Of a DNA stretch of 64,000 nt, positions 35,271-44,200 are shown piece after piece. Position 1 is the stretch's first letter, and the number at the start of each line of letters is the position of its first letter. This stretch comes from JAHBNG01 sp039028975 (lineage in GTDB: Bacteria > Chloroflexota > Anaerolineae > Caldilineales > Caldilineaceae). The stretch lies in contig JBCCHB010000021.1 in the NCBI GenBank assembly GCA_039028975.1, positions 67,211-131,210 on the forward strand, in the 5' to 3' direction. The position numbers were made by a program, and so were the translations under genes. The notes under the pieces are model-generated. The model did no database searches. It was not told where the DNA came from and was given only the letters and a program-made list of their open reading frames with translations.

Positions 35271-35383
35271 GTCATTCTGAACGAGCGGAGCGACTGAAGA
35301 ATCTCCACTTTTCGATGAAACAACCGTGAGATCCTTCGTGCCGTTTTGCGATCTTAACCGAGCTGCAGGCGTCTCAGGATGAC
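35271..35383. repeat. REP-like element (GTCATTCTGA ... CAGGATGAC)
   Basis: Begins GTCATTCTGAACGAGCGGAG with GAAGAATCTC inside and ends GAGATCCTTC ... CTCAGGATGAC, an imperfect inverted repeat of a type widespread in intergenic DNA of many environmental bacteria. Confidence 0.7.
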
Positions 35384-35492
35384 TTTCCAGGCGGATTCTT
35401 AGGTTTATAAATCTTCAATTTTTATTTTGTCCTTCATATTGCACATCAGTTTAGGCATAACACAAATAGTAACTCGCTTACAAATAAATAGT

Positions 35493-35729
35493 ATGATAAA
35501 CTCATTTATGGAAGATTCGATCTTAAGTGATAACCTTTGCCGATATCCTCTATCGGTAAACTCGCCCTTGGCCCGCTCTATTTTAATCAATCTTTGTAAT
35601 CAGTGGGGCCAGATTGCGGTGGACCAGGTATTGCATGACTTGCAGTCTAGTTTTCAAGGAGATCCGATTTTAGCTGGCCGGTATGGGCTGCAAAACATTC
35701 AAATATTAATCGAACAATTGTCGGAGTAA
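35493..35729 (+). CDS. Possible small hypothetical protein
   Basis: 78 codons from the ATG at 35493; the frame is open from 35427, and another ATG lies at 35508. The sequence from MEDSILSDNLCRYPLSVNSP to the end is plausible soluble alpha-helical protein (ILINLCNQWGQIAVDQVLHDL) but resembles no family I know, and no clear ribosome site precedes either ATG. It lies between the regulator and the glycine-zipper protein on the cluster strand. It could be spurious. Confidence 0.35.
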   Translation: MINSFMEDSILSDNLCRYPLSVNSPLARSILINLCNQWGQIAVDQVLHDLQSSFQGDPILAGRYGLQNIQILIEQLSE

Positions 35730-35758
35730 ATTGAATTCGCTGTTCAATCAGAATCGCA

Positions 35759-35854
35759 TGGTTGAGGCTCCCCGAAAGTGGTCAAAGGTAGCCCTTGTCA
35801 AGGCATTTTTTGACTACTTCCGGGAAGCCTATGGTAGTCCTTGTCAACCATAGG
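35759..35854. repeat. Double-hairpin element
   Basis: Arms 35766-35786 and 35809-35829 pair at 18 of 21 positions (GGCTCCCCGAAAG with CTTCCGGGAAGCC). A second local stem pairs CCTATGGT (35828-35835) with ACCATAGG (35847-35854). An outer ATGGTTGA/TCAACCAT pairing (35759-35766 with 35844-35851) competes with the second stem. Organisation resembles the element at 15614-15714. It lies about 90 bp before the glycine-zipper gene. Confidence 0.6.
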
Positions 35855-35942
35855 CTCTCCTGAATTTGCTGAATTATGAGAAGGCATTGAACCGAATAGA
35901 TTTGTGGTAAAAGTTATCGATTCCAAATAGGAGATAAGGAAC

Positions 35943-36275
35943 ATGAGCGCACTAGACAACATCAAAGAAAAAAGTAAAGATACATACGATGCAGTCGTTA
36001 CTCAGAGTAAACAGACGCTAGACAATATAACGAAGGCAGGGACAGAAGAGCCAGCAGCAGCCAAAAAGTGGGGCGTGACCGCCGTGGCCGGGCTTGGTGG
36101 TGCTCTTGCATTGGGTGCCGTAGCCAAAGGTGTACTTGGCCTTGCAGCAATCTTAGCTAATCCAGGAGTTGCAATAACGGCTGGTGCTGTTGGTGGCGGG
36201 ATACTAGGATATCGCTATATTACCCAAGCAGTAGAGGGGAACACAGAAGCAGGGACCGCGGATGCGGCTGCATAA
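35943..36275 (+). CDS. Small glycine-zipper membrane protein
   Basis: 110 residues with a strong ribosome site (AGGAGATAAGG before the ATG). The first ~45 residues are charged and helical (SALDNIKEKSKDTYDAVVTQ). Residues ~46-95 form two hydrophobic Gly/Ala-rich helices with GxxxG-type spacing (GLGGALALGAVAKGVLGLAA, then GVAITAGAVGGGILGYRY), and the tail is acidic and Ala-rich. It has the look of a small inner-membrane oligomer or helper protein. No double-glycine leader cleavage site is obvious, so it is not a convincing substrate for the C39 transporter downstream. A palindromic repeat separates it from the export genes. Function unknown. Confidence 0.75.
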   Translation: MSALDNIKEKSKDTYDAVVTQSKQTLDNITKAGTEEPAAAKKWGVTAVAGLGGALALGAVAKGVLGLAAILANPGVAITAGAVGGGILGYRYITQAVEGNTEAGTADAAA

Positions 36276-36347
36276 GCTGTGACAAACCCTGAAGTTGAGT
36301 AGAGCTCCGATGTGTTGTAAGCGTAGTAGGAATCAAGGATCTCTTAA

Positions 36348-36432
36348 TATACTCAGCTCCGTTTAAAACCCGAGCTTGATCTCTTCTACAGAGACAGCGG
36401 AAAACTTCGGTTATCAAAGCGACTGCAGTATA
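36348..36432. repeat. 85-bp palindromic repeat, copy D
   Basis: Starts TATACTCAGCTCCGTTTAAA and ends GCGACTGCAGTATA, the same length as copy A. It lies between the glycine-zipper gene and the export operon promoter. Confidence 0.75.
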
Positions 36433-36505
36433 CCACTAAGAGATACTGATTGTAGGCCCTACGAATTTCTAGTAGGGCCTGTTTTAGCCCCCTGGTTCTT
36501 GCATC

Positions 36506-36551
36506 TATCCCACGTTCATCCCACGTTCATCCCACGTTTGACTGGTATCAT
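36506..36551 (+). promoter_or_regulatory. Putative SARP-controlled promoter of the export operon
   Basis: Three direct 11-bp repeats, TATCCCACGTT then CATCCCACGTT twice (36506-36538), end seven bases before TATCAT (36546-36551), a -10-like hexamer about 45 bp before the translation start. Known SARP sites are heptamers with 4-bp spacers, an 11-bp period, placed about 8 bp from the -10 box. The same arrangement stands before the NRPS gene. Confidence 0.7.
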
Positions 36552-36595
36552 GTAATTTGTGTAGAAACTATGCTACTATTTTAAGGGGAATGCCC

Positions 36596-37351
36596 ATGTT
36601 TGGTACCGTGATTCTTGTGGGCGGCGCGATCGGCGCGGGTTGGGGTGCTTATCAATATGCCAATAAACCATCAGCAAATCGATGGTGGAAGCAGCTGTGG
36701 ATGCAAGTGCGGTCAGTTCCGTTAGTAAAGCAGCTGAAACCGATTCACACAATTGCGCCTCATATCACACAAATTAAGCCTCATGGCGATCTATTGATGG
36801 CGACTGCTTTGGTGAGTGTGATTGCGGTCGCAAGAACGAATGTAGTGCCATTTAGATACATTGCCGCACCAATGCTGCTGTATAGAGGGTTTCCAGCCAT
36901 TCAGGCAACAGTAGAGGCCATACAGCATGAGCGCACAACTGTAGTAGTGCTTCTTGAAACAACGGCTCTGGTGATTATATTGGCACAAGGAGCGTGGTTG
37001 AGTGGCTCTGTCGGCTTTGCGCTATATCACTTAATGAAGTGGTGGCTGGTACAAGTCAAAAGAGGGGACTTAACGGAATCCACAAGCCTCTTTCTGATTA
37101 AACGGTATGATAAAGAAACGCAGGTATCTCTTGAGCATCTGCGCCCTGGGGATTGGGTATCAATTTTAGCAAGCCAAGAAGTACCTGTTGATAGTAGAGT
37201 TACCGAAGGCGTGGCCTGGGTTCGTCATCAGCTAGAGTCAGGTGAACAGAAATTCAACACTGTAAAGAGAGGGGATCTCCTCACTAAGGACACGCTAGTC
37301 CTGGCTGGTAGTCTTTGGCTTGAGGTCCCCATACAGGACGTAACGGTCTAG
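36596..37351 (+). CDS. Truncated P-type-ATPase-like membrane protein (actuator domain only)
   Basis: 251 residues from the ATG at 36596, which has AAGGGGA seven bases upstream; an upstream TTG frame is less likely. The N-terminus is hydrophobic and glycine-rich (FGTVILVGGAIGAGWGAYQYA), and further membrane segments lie at about 70-90, 120-140 and 145-165. The C-terminal 75 residues follow the actuator domain of heavy-metal P-type ATPases (LEHLRPGDWVSILASQEVPVD, with SGEQ in place of the TGES phosphatase motif, and VLAGSLWLEV). The phosphorylation (DKTG) and nucleotide domains are absent, so it cannot be an ion pump. It is first in the export operon; a scaffolding role is inferred. Confidence 0.7.
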   Translation: MFGTVILVGGAIGAGWGAYQYANKPSANRWWKQLWMQVRSVPLVKQLKPIHTIAPHITQIKPHGDLLMATALVSVIAVARTNVVPFRYIAAPMLLYRGFPAIQATVEAIQHERTTVVVLLETTALVIILAQGAWLSGSVGFALYHLMKWWLVQVKRGDLTESTSLFLIKRYDKETQVSLEHLRPGDWVSILASQEVPVDSRVTEGVAWVRHQLESGEQKFNTVKRGDLLTKDTLVLAGSLWLEVPIQDVTV

Positions 37352-37355
37352 CACA

Positions 37356-37886
37356 ATGTCCATCCCTTTCTCCCAAACTATGCACTCTTTACGTGCTGAT
37401 AGGGGAATGATATCCTTTTATGGGGTTGTAATAGCTCTATTCTTTCTACTTTTGTGGTCGCTTTGGTTCTTTTATGCACCAATCCCAGTTTATGAAACAG
37501 GCCAGCTGATCGGGATCCGCCAAGATGGGCGTATGAAGGCAACATTTCCTGCGGCAACATTGGCTGTCATAAGGCCGGGGCAAAACGCCTACATTCAGGC
37601 AGATACAACATCCGACACATTTGCTCCAAAACCATTACCAGCAATCATTATGGATGTATCCTCTAGGGCAAAAGATGGCCAGATTGAGGTCATATTGGAA
37701 GCCATACAGAACAACGCAGGGTATAGCGGTTCAGGATACAATGGGGTTGAGGGCCTTCATGCGCTTAAAGACACAATTGTATGGGTAACTGTTGCGGTTG
37801 ATCAGATTTCGCCGGCAGCGTTGGTCCTGCGTACGTCTGGGAAACTGATTAGGACACCGCCTATTTCAATTAATTCAAGAGGGTAA
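37356..37886 (+). CDS. Short HlyD-like membrane-fusion protein
   Basis: 176 residues. One membrane helix (about 19-43, ISFYGVVIALFFLLLWSLWF) is followed by a periplasmic beta-rich segment with TGQLIGIRQDGRMKATFPAATLAVIRPGQNAYIQ, resembling the beta-barrel portion that recurs in NHLM-type HlyD secretion proteins, and a VILEAIQN strand. The long coiled-coil hairpin of full HlyD proteins is missing, so it cannot reach an outer-membrane channel. That fits a single-membrane cell envelope. It starts four bases after the upstream stop and ends 14 bases before the ABC transporter ATG, so all three are co-expressed. It probably serves as the adaptor of that exporter. Confidence 0.65.
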   Translation: MSIPFSQTMHSLRADRGMISFYGVVIALFFLLLWSLWFFYAPIPVYETGQLIGIRQDGRMKATFPAATLAVIRPGQNAYIQADTTSDTFAPKPLPAIIMDVSSRAKDGQIEVILEAIQNNAGYSGSGYNGVEGLHALKDTIVWVTVAVDQISPAALVLRTSGKLIRTPPISINSRG

Positions 37887-37900
37887 CTTACAAGAGGACA

Positions 37901-40900
37901 ATGTCCCATTCGTTTAAACATTCTCAGCGCAACCTCTTCCAAAGCCACTACTTTCAAAACAACTATTTTCTAAACAATTATTTTCTAAGTAATCGACGTC
38001 TATTCGCCCCTGAAGTTATCCAAACATCGGCTATGGATTGTGGACCAGCAGCATTGAGTTGCCTACTATCTGGTTTCAATATTCCTACCAACTACACTCG
38101 TCTACGTGAAGCATGTCAAACCGATGTAGATGGGACCTCTATTGACATGCTAGAGAACGTAGCCCAAGATTTGGGTCTTGAGGCGAATCAGGTCATTGCA
38201 CCAGTTGATCACCTGATGTTACCAGAAGCAGAGTTACTGCCCGCACTAGTGACTACGGTACTTCCGGGTGGATTGCCTCATTTTGTAGTTGTTTGGCACG
38301 TTTTTGGCCCTTTTGTTCAGGTAATGAATCCCGCGGTGGGCAGACAGTGGATAAGTAGAGAGCGTTTCCAGCGTGAACTCTATCGTTATACAGCACCTTT
38401 TCCGGTACCTGTTTGGCGCCAGTGGGCTGGATCAGAAGCGTTTTGCCAACCGCTTCGTCGTCGTCTGGAGTTACTCGAACTTGCTCCCTCAACGATCCAG
38501 AGATTGTTAACGGAGGCCATTGCAACCCCAGAATGGCGACCATTAGCAACATTAGACGCCACAACCCGCTTTGTTCATTCCTTGGTAACTGCCGGGGGAA
38601 TACGGTACGGCCCAGAAGCCCAAACGTTGCTCGAAAGCCTTATCGCTGAGTCTACCGAACAAAGGGAGCACCCTCTCATTCCCTCTGCATTCTGGTCCGT
38701 AAGTCCTACGGCTGCACCTCTTATCCTAGACTCTGATGAAGAAAAAAAGCGGAGCATGCAACATGATGAGATTCTTCTCTTTGAGGGTGTACTTTTGTTA
38801 CACATTAAGGGAGCCAAAGCACCTTCCGAATCACCACCCAAAGATCAAACTGCAACGGATGATCATCCCATGGTCGAAGGCGGTGACGCTCAAAGCAATC
38901 GGATGGCAGCTAACAACATAGCAGCCTATGAGGTAAAGGATGATCAGGTTAAGGGTAGCAAGCTAGGAACAGATGAAATAGGAGCAGATGAGATAAAAAG
39001 GCGTCTTGACTCATCTAACTCAGTGAACGCATCCACCTCATCCACCTCACCTGAAGCACCTGCGGCTTGGGTTAGGAATCTTCAGACGTCTATGGAGAAT
39101 CGTCCAGAATGGACTCTTTGGCAGACGTTGAGTGCCGATGGTTTTCTGAACATCGGCATTATCTTGCTGGCGACGGGATTGGCAGCAGGGGCTATAACCT
39201 TGGAGGCAGCTCTTTTGCGCGGACTCATGACAGTTGCACAGCCATTGGCGCAGACTGGGCAGCAAGGCATTATGATGGGTTTGTGCCTGTTTATTGCACT
39301 TCTTCTACTGCTCGAATGGCCATTAGCCTATAGCGTGCAACAGGTCGGTCGGCGGCTTGAGCTGTCTCTACGCATTAAACTGCTTACCAAGATTCCTAGA
39401 TTGAGCGCTCGATACTTTCATAGCAGACTGGTATCAGATATGGCCGAGCGTGCCCATAGCCTACAAGCATTTCATACCTTGCCAGATTTGGCCGTGCGTA
39501 TACTCCGGCTTACTGCTCAAATTATCTTTACTGCAGTTGGTATCATCTGGCTTTATCCAGCCAGCGCTCCATTTGTCATTGGGATGACGTTGGTGACCAT
39601 GCTGCTAATGTTCCTTACTCAACCGTTGCTTGCAGAGAGAGATATGAGGGTACGCACCCACACAGGAGTCCTAAGCCGTTTCTATTTGGATGCACTACTA
39701 GGGTTGATACCCATCCGTACCCACAGTGCAGCACGATCCGTACGCCGCGAGCATGAAGCTCGGTTGGTAGAGTGGGTACGAACCAGTCGAGATTTACAGT
39801 GGATTCAGCGTATGCTCCAAGGTGTAGGGAGTCTGGTAAGCATCGGTTTTTCCATAGCAATTGTCTTCCACTATTGGCAAAGTGGCGGCGAAGCTAGCAT
39901 CATGCTTCTCCTCTTCTACTGGACGCTAAGTCTGCCTACACTAAGCCAATTGCTCTTCACTACAATGCAGCAGTATCCCATTCAGCACAATCGGATGGCA
40001 CGGCTATTGGAACCACTGAGTGTTTCTGAGGAAAAAAGCGAGCCGGAAGCAGAATATGAGCAGGCTACTAGAGAGGCTAGCTTATCTGAATCTGCTTTTG
40101 GCTCTGACTCTTTACCTGACACGGGTCAGTCAGGCACGGGTCAGTCAGGTACAATTGGCGTCGACGTACACTTTCAAAACGTTGAAGTCTGTATAGGTGG
40201 TCATCATATTTTAGAGCGTCTCAATTTATCGATTGCCCCTGGTGAACATGTCGCCGTGGTCGGGGCATCCGGTGCTGGCAAATCGACGATGGCCGGTCTG
40301 CTACTCGGCTGGCACACACCATCAAGCGGCACGATTATGGTTGATGAGAGACCTCTTACCGGTGATGATTTGCATCAACTGAGATCAGTCACAGCATGGA
40401 TAGATCCTTCCATACAGCTTTGGAACCGGACACTTCATGAAAATCTAATTTATGGTGCAAAGGAGCATGTCCATGATCGTTCAGGTGAGCGACAGAGCCT
40501 AGTTCCTGATATTCGTGTGCCTGAAATTAATGAACCAGATTTTGACCGTTCGAGAGCCAGTCAGACCTCATTGAGCCTTGGTGATGTTTTTGAGCTGGCC
40601 GATCTTTATCAGCTAATTGATTATTTGCCCGACGGCACCCAGACCCAGCTGGGAGAAAATGGTGGACTTGTCTCTGGTGGAGAAGGTCAACGTGTACGCA
40701 TGGGGAGAGCCTTGTTGCGTTCAAATGTACGTTTGGCCATTTTGGATGAGCCATTCCGTGGTCTCGATCGAGACACTCGTCAGCAGCTGCTTACCAATGC
40801 CCTTTTGCATTGGCATAAATCGACCCTTATCTACGTTACCCATGACGTTGGAACAACCCAATCATTCGAGCGCGTTCTTGTGATGGACAACGGCTCAGTA

Positions 40901-41056
40901 GTGGAAGATGGCTCACCTACCGACCTATTGTCGATTTCCACATCTCGCTATCGAAGTCTTATGGATGCAGAGGAAATGGTGAAGAAAAATATTTGGCAAG
41001 GAACCGATTGGCGTCATTTATGGTTGGAAGATGGTGAGCTGCTCGATGGCACATAG
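37901..41056 (+). CDS. C39-peptidase-like ABC exporter
   Basis: 1051 residues. A repetitive N-terminus (YFQNNYFLNNYFLSN) leads into a C39 peptidase domain: oxyanion Gln41, Cys47 (SAMDCGPAAL) and His127 (LPHFVVVW), but the third catalytic position, usually Asp before Pro-Ala, is Asn143 (VMNPAVG). A hydrophilic linker (about 270-390) precedes membrane helices (about 410-700) and an NBD with Walker A GASGAGKST (788-796), signature VSGGEGQRV and Walker B LAILDEPFRGLD. C39 exporters cut double-glycine leaders while exporting peptides. Here cleavage may be slowed or lost, so the cargo could be the NRPS/PKS product. AAGAGG precedes the ATG. Third gene of the export operon. Confidence 0.88.
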   Translation: MSHSFKHSQRNLFQSHYFQNNYFLNNYFLSNRRLFAPEVIQTSAMDCGPAALSCLLSGFNIPTNYTRLREACQTDVDGTSIDMLENVAQDLGLEANQVIAPVDHLMLPEAELLPALVTTVLPGGLPHFVVVWHVFGPFVQVMNPAVGRQWISRERFQRELYRYTAPFPVPVWRQWAGSEAFCQPLRRRLELLELAPSTIQRLLTEAIATPEWRPLATLDATTRFVHSLVTAGGIRYGPEAQTLLESLIAESTEQREHPLIPSAFWSVSPTAAPLILDSDEEKKRSMQHDEILLFEGVLLLHIKGAKAPSESPPKDQTATDDHPMVEGGDAQSNRMAANNIAAYEVKDDQVKGSKLGTDEIGADEIKRRLDSSNSVNASTSSTSPEAPAAWVRNLQTSMENRPEWTLWQTLSADGFLNIGIILLATGLAAGAITLEAALLRGLMTVAQPLAQTGQQGIMMGLCLFIALLLLLEWPLAYSVQQVGRRLELSLRIKLLTKIPRLSARYFHSRLVSDMAERAHSLQAFHTLPDLAVRILRLTAQIIFTAVGIIWLYPASAPFVIGMTLVTMLLMFLTQPLLAERDMRVRTHTGVLSRFYLDALLGLIPIRTHSAARSVRREHEARLVEWVRTSRDLQWIQRMLQGVGSLVSIGFSIAIVFHYWQSGGEASIMLLLFYWTLSLPTLSQLLFTTMQQYPIQHNRMARLLEPLSVSEEKSEPEAEYEQATREASLSESAFGSDSLPDTGQSGTGQSGTIGVDVHFQNVEVCIGGHHILERLNLSIAPGEHVAVVGASGAGKSTMAGLLLGWHTPSSGTIMVDERPLTGDDLHQLRSVTAWIDPSIQLWNRTLHENLIYGAKEHVHDRSGERQSLVPDIRVPEINEPDFDRSRASQTSLSLGDVFELADLYQLIDYLPDGTQTQLGENGGLVSGGEGQRVRMGRALLRSNVRLAILDEPFRGLDRDTRQQLLTNALLHWHKSTLIYVTHDVGTTQSFERVLVMDNGSVVEDGSPTDLLSISTSRYRSLMDAEEMVKKNIWQGTDWRHLWLEDGELLDGT

Positions 41057-41063
41057 AACGATC

Positions 41064-41094
41064 TATACCCAGATCTCTTTGAAAACGTAGTATA
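41064..41094. repeat. Short decayed palindromic repeat
   Basis: TATACCCAGATCTCTTTGAA then CGTAGTATA keeps the outer ends of the 85-bp family but lacks the middle, 31 bp in all. It directly follows the exporter stop. Confidence 0.45.
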
Positions 41095-41103
41095 AAATCT
41101 ATT

Positions 41104-41138
41104 CATCCCACGTTTATCCCACGTTCGTTTGGTATAGT
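41104..41138 (+). promoter_or_regulatory. Putative SARP-controlled promoter of the NRPS/PKS genes
   Basis: Two 11-bp direct repeats, CATCCCACGTT and TATCCCACGTT (41104-41125), end seven bases before TATAGT (41133-41138), exactly the spacing seen at 36506-36551. The NRPS start codon lies about 120 bp downstream. Confidence 0.7.
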
Positions 41139-41256
41139 ATCTATGGATTTCAGCATTCCAATATTTGTCCAAGTGAATCCCTGTTTCCAACCCTGTGTGG
41201 TTGTCGACACTTATTTTGATTCAAGTTATCCTCTGGAATTGTGATAAGGAAAAGAA

Positions 41257-44200
41257 ATGAATCATCCGTCTCAGCACATAGCTGATCATGTAGCCCATAA
41301 TGGACGAAGTGTAATGGCTGATGATAGAAAACAGTACACAGAGATTAGTCAGCTTCAGCAATTTGCTGACATACCTGTTTTAGATCTGCCCACAGATTAT
41401 CCTAGAACGACCACCCCCTCACGCCAGTTTGCTGCCTTTTCCTTCAATCTTGAATCAAATTTATCGCGTCAGGTAAGCACCTTGGCTCAAATAGAAGAAG
41501 TGGTAGCTTATTCTATTATCTTGAGTGCTTATCTCATCTTGCTGTATCGCTATACAAGCCAGGAAGAGTTTCTCGTTGGCTTTTATGACTATTCTTACGA
41601 AACAAAGCACTCTGATAAGACAAAGCAGAATCAACTTGTCGTATTAAAAGCTGATGTGTCAGAACAGACCACAGTAAGTGCATTGCTGCGACAAGTCAGC
41701 CAGCGTATGCGCCAATCTTTAAACAGTTCGGACAACTTCTTAACAAATTTTGTTGATGAACGCCAGGCAGGGAATGGCCGTCAAGTCCTGCCTTTTCAGG
41801 CGATGTTTGCTCATTTACCTGTTCATTCTTCTTCATCATTTCCCGTTGGCGATCAGAACAACTGGGAGAGACAGATTAGATTAAACTCTAATGTTGATTT
41901 AACCAGTATTGATTTAACCTTGATAATGGAAGAGAGGGATGAAACCCCACGGCTCACTCTACAATACAGCCCAGGCCGATTCGAGAAAGCGACTATAGAG
42001 CGGATGTCAGGTCAACTCCAACTATTGCTGGCTGGTATTGTGGATGAGCCTACCCAACTTGTGGCAAGATTACCTCTATTAAGTCAGACAGAGAGCCACC
42101 AAATCTTGGTCGAGTGGAACGATACCCAGATGGTGTATCCAGACCATGATTGTGTTCATCAACTCTTTGAGCAGCAGGTGGAAAGAACACCTAACGCAGT
42201 TGCACTGATCTCTGGTACCCAGCAACTAACATACAAAGATCTGAATACACGTGCAAATCAATTGGCTCACTTTCTCCGTCAGCTAGCTGTGGAGCCGCAA
42301 ACGCTAGTTGGTATCTGTACTGAACGTTCGCCAGAGATGGTCATTGGACTCTTGGGCATTCTAAAAGCTGGCGGTGCGTATGTTCCCCTAGATCCGGCCT
42401 ATCCTAAAGAACGCATCTCTTTTATGATAGAGGATGCCCAGGTGTCAATCCTGCTGACGCAAGAAAAATTGGTCTCTGATTTGCGCCAGATAGATGGAGT
42501 CCATCAGGCCAAGGTTATCTGCTTAGATACGGATTGGTCAACGATTGCTCAAAACCCTTCAGCTCAAAACCACACAACAAATCTGCCCTGTACTTCAACG
42601 CCTACCGGGCTAGTGTATGTGCTATATACATCTGGCTCAACTGGTAGACCAAAAGGGGTAGCAATCGAACATCACAGCCCGGTGGCCTTGATCTGCTGGG
42701 CGCAGAAGGTATTTACGAACGAAGAATTAGCCGGTGTTCTGGCGTCCACATCTATCTGCTTTGACCTCTCAGTCTTCGAACTATTTCTGCCACTAAGTAT
42801 GGGTGGTACGGTAATTTTGGCTGAAAATGCTTTGCATCTGACCAATCTGCCTGCAAGAGAGAAAGTAACGCTCATTAATACAGTCCCTTCGGCCATTACA
42901 GAACTTGTTCGGTTGAGCGGCATTCCTGCAAGCATGCAGGTTGTCAATTTAGCGGGTGAACCATTAAAAGAAACTTTGGTCGAGCAGGTCTATCAACAAG
43001 AGGCGGTTCAAAAAGTTTATAACCTATATGGCCCATCAGAAGACACAACCTATTCTACCTTCACCCTGGTAGAAAAGAATGCAAAGGTCACAATTGGTCG
43101 TCCCATAGCCAACACCCAAGCCTATATTTTGGATAAGCATCAGATCCCAACCCCCATTGGTATACCGGGTGAGCTACATCTAGGTGGTGCTGGCGTTGCT
43201 CGAGGATACCTCCATCGGCGGGCATTAACCGACGAGCGATTTATCCCCAATCCGTTTGGAGAAGGACGACTCTATAAAACGGGAGACTTGGTACGCTATC
43301 TGCCTGATGGTGAGATAGAGTTTCTAGGCCGACTTGACCATCAGGTAAAGATCCGCGGCTTTCGCATTGAACTAGGGGAAGTTGAGGCTGCGTTAACCAA
43401 GCATCCCAATGTGCGCGAAGCGGTTGTCATAGCACGAGAAGAGCCAGAGGACCAACAGAGCAAACGTTTAGTGGCTTACGTTGTACCAGAGCAAAAAGTC
43501 AAATTGGATGCACAAACGAAACTTCAGGAACAGTGGCAGCAAGTGATGGAAACGACCTACTGCCGGCTTGCCTCCACTTCGGAGCCGATAAGCAATTTAG
43601 CCGGTTGGAAGATCAGTCAGGCAGGTCAGCCAATTCCCGAAGAAGAGATGCATCAGTGGATGAATGATACAGTGCAGCGAATTCTCTCTTGCCGACCGAC
43701 TCGGCTTTTAGAGATCGGCTGCGGTATGGGGATGCTGCTTTCACGAGTGGCCCTCCATTGTGAAAGCTATATAGCAACGGATGTGTCGTCCTTTGCATTA
43801 AGCTACGTGAAGCAAGAAATCGCTGGGTATCCATGGGCCAACAACGTAGCACTTCATCAACGAGCGCCGAATCAATTTCACGGACTTGAAGCGGACGCTT
43901 ATGACACTATAGTGATCAACTCTCTCACCCAATACCTTCCAAGTATCAATTATTTGGTAGAGATACTAGAAAATGCAATGACCGTTCTTGCACCCGGCGG
44001 CACTATCTTCGTAGGCGATATCCGTAGTTTACCCCTCTTGGAGGCATTCCATGCTTTGGTGCAACTCTATCAGGCTCCGGTGACGCTCTCAAAGGGGCAA
44101 TTCTGGTCACGAATCCAAAAAAATATTGCTTACGAAGAAGAATTGGTGATTGATCCTAAGTTTTTTATTGCGCTTCAACATGCGCTGCCACAGATTAGTC

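Larger units (their letters stand above)
35130..35942. other. Intergenic region with REP-like and hairpin elements
   Basis: About 810 bp holding a REP-like inverted repeat (35271-35383), a possible small ORF (35493-35729) and a double-hairpin element (35759-35854). The first 140 bp show nothing I recognise. Confidence 0.6.

Noticed and set aside
35943..36275. Precursor peptide for the C39 exporter
   Set aside because: No double-glycine leader or typical core is visible, it has two membrane helices, and it lies upstream of the repeat-controlled promoter.
36506..36538. Repeats as a phage attachment site
   Set aside because: The 11-bp periodicity, the fixed distance to a -10 hexamer and the second copy before another operon fit a promoter element better, and no integrase is nearby.
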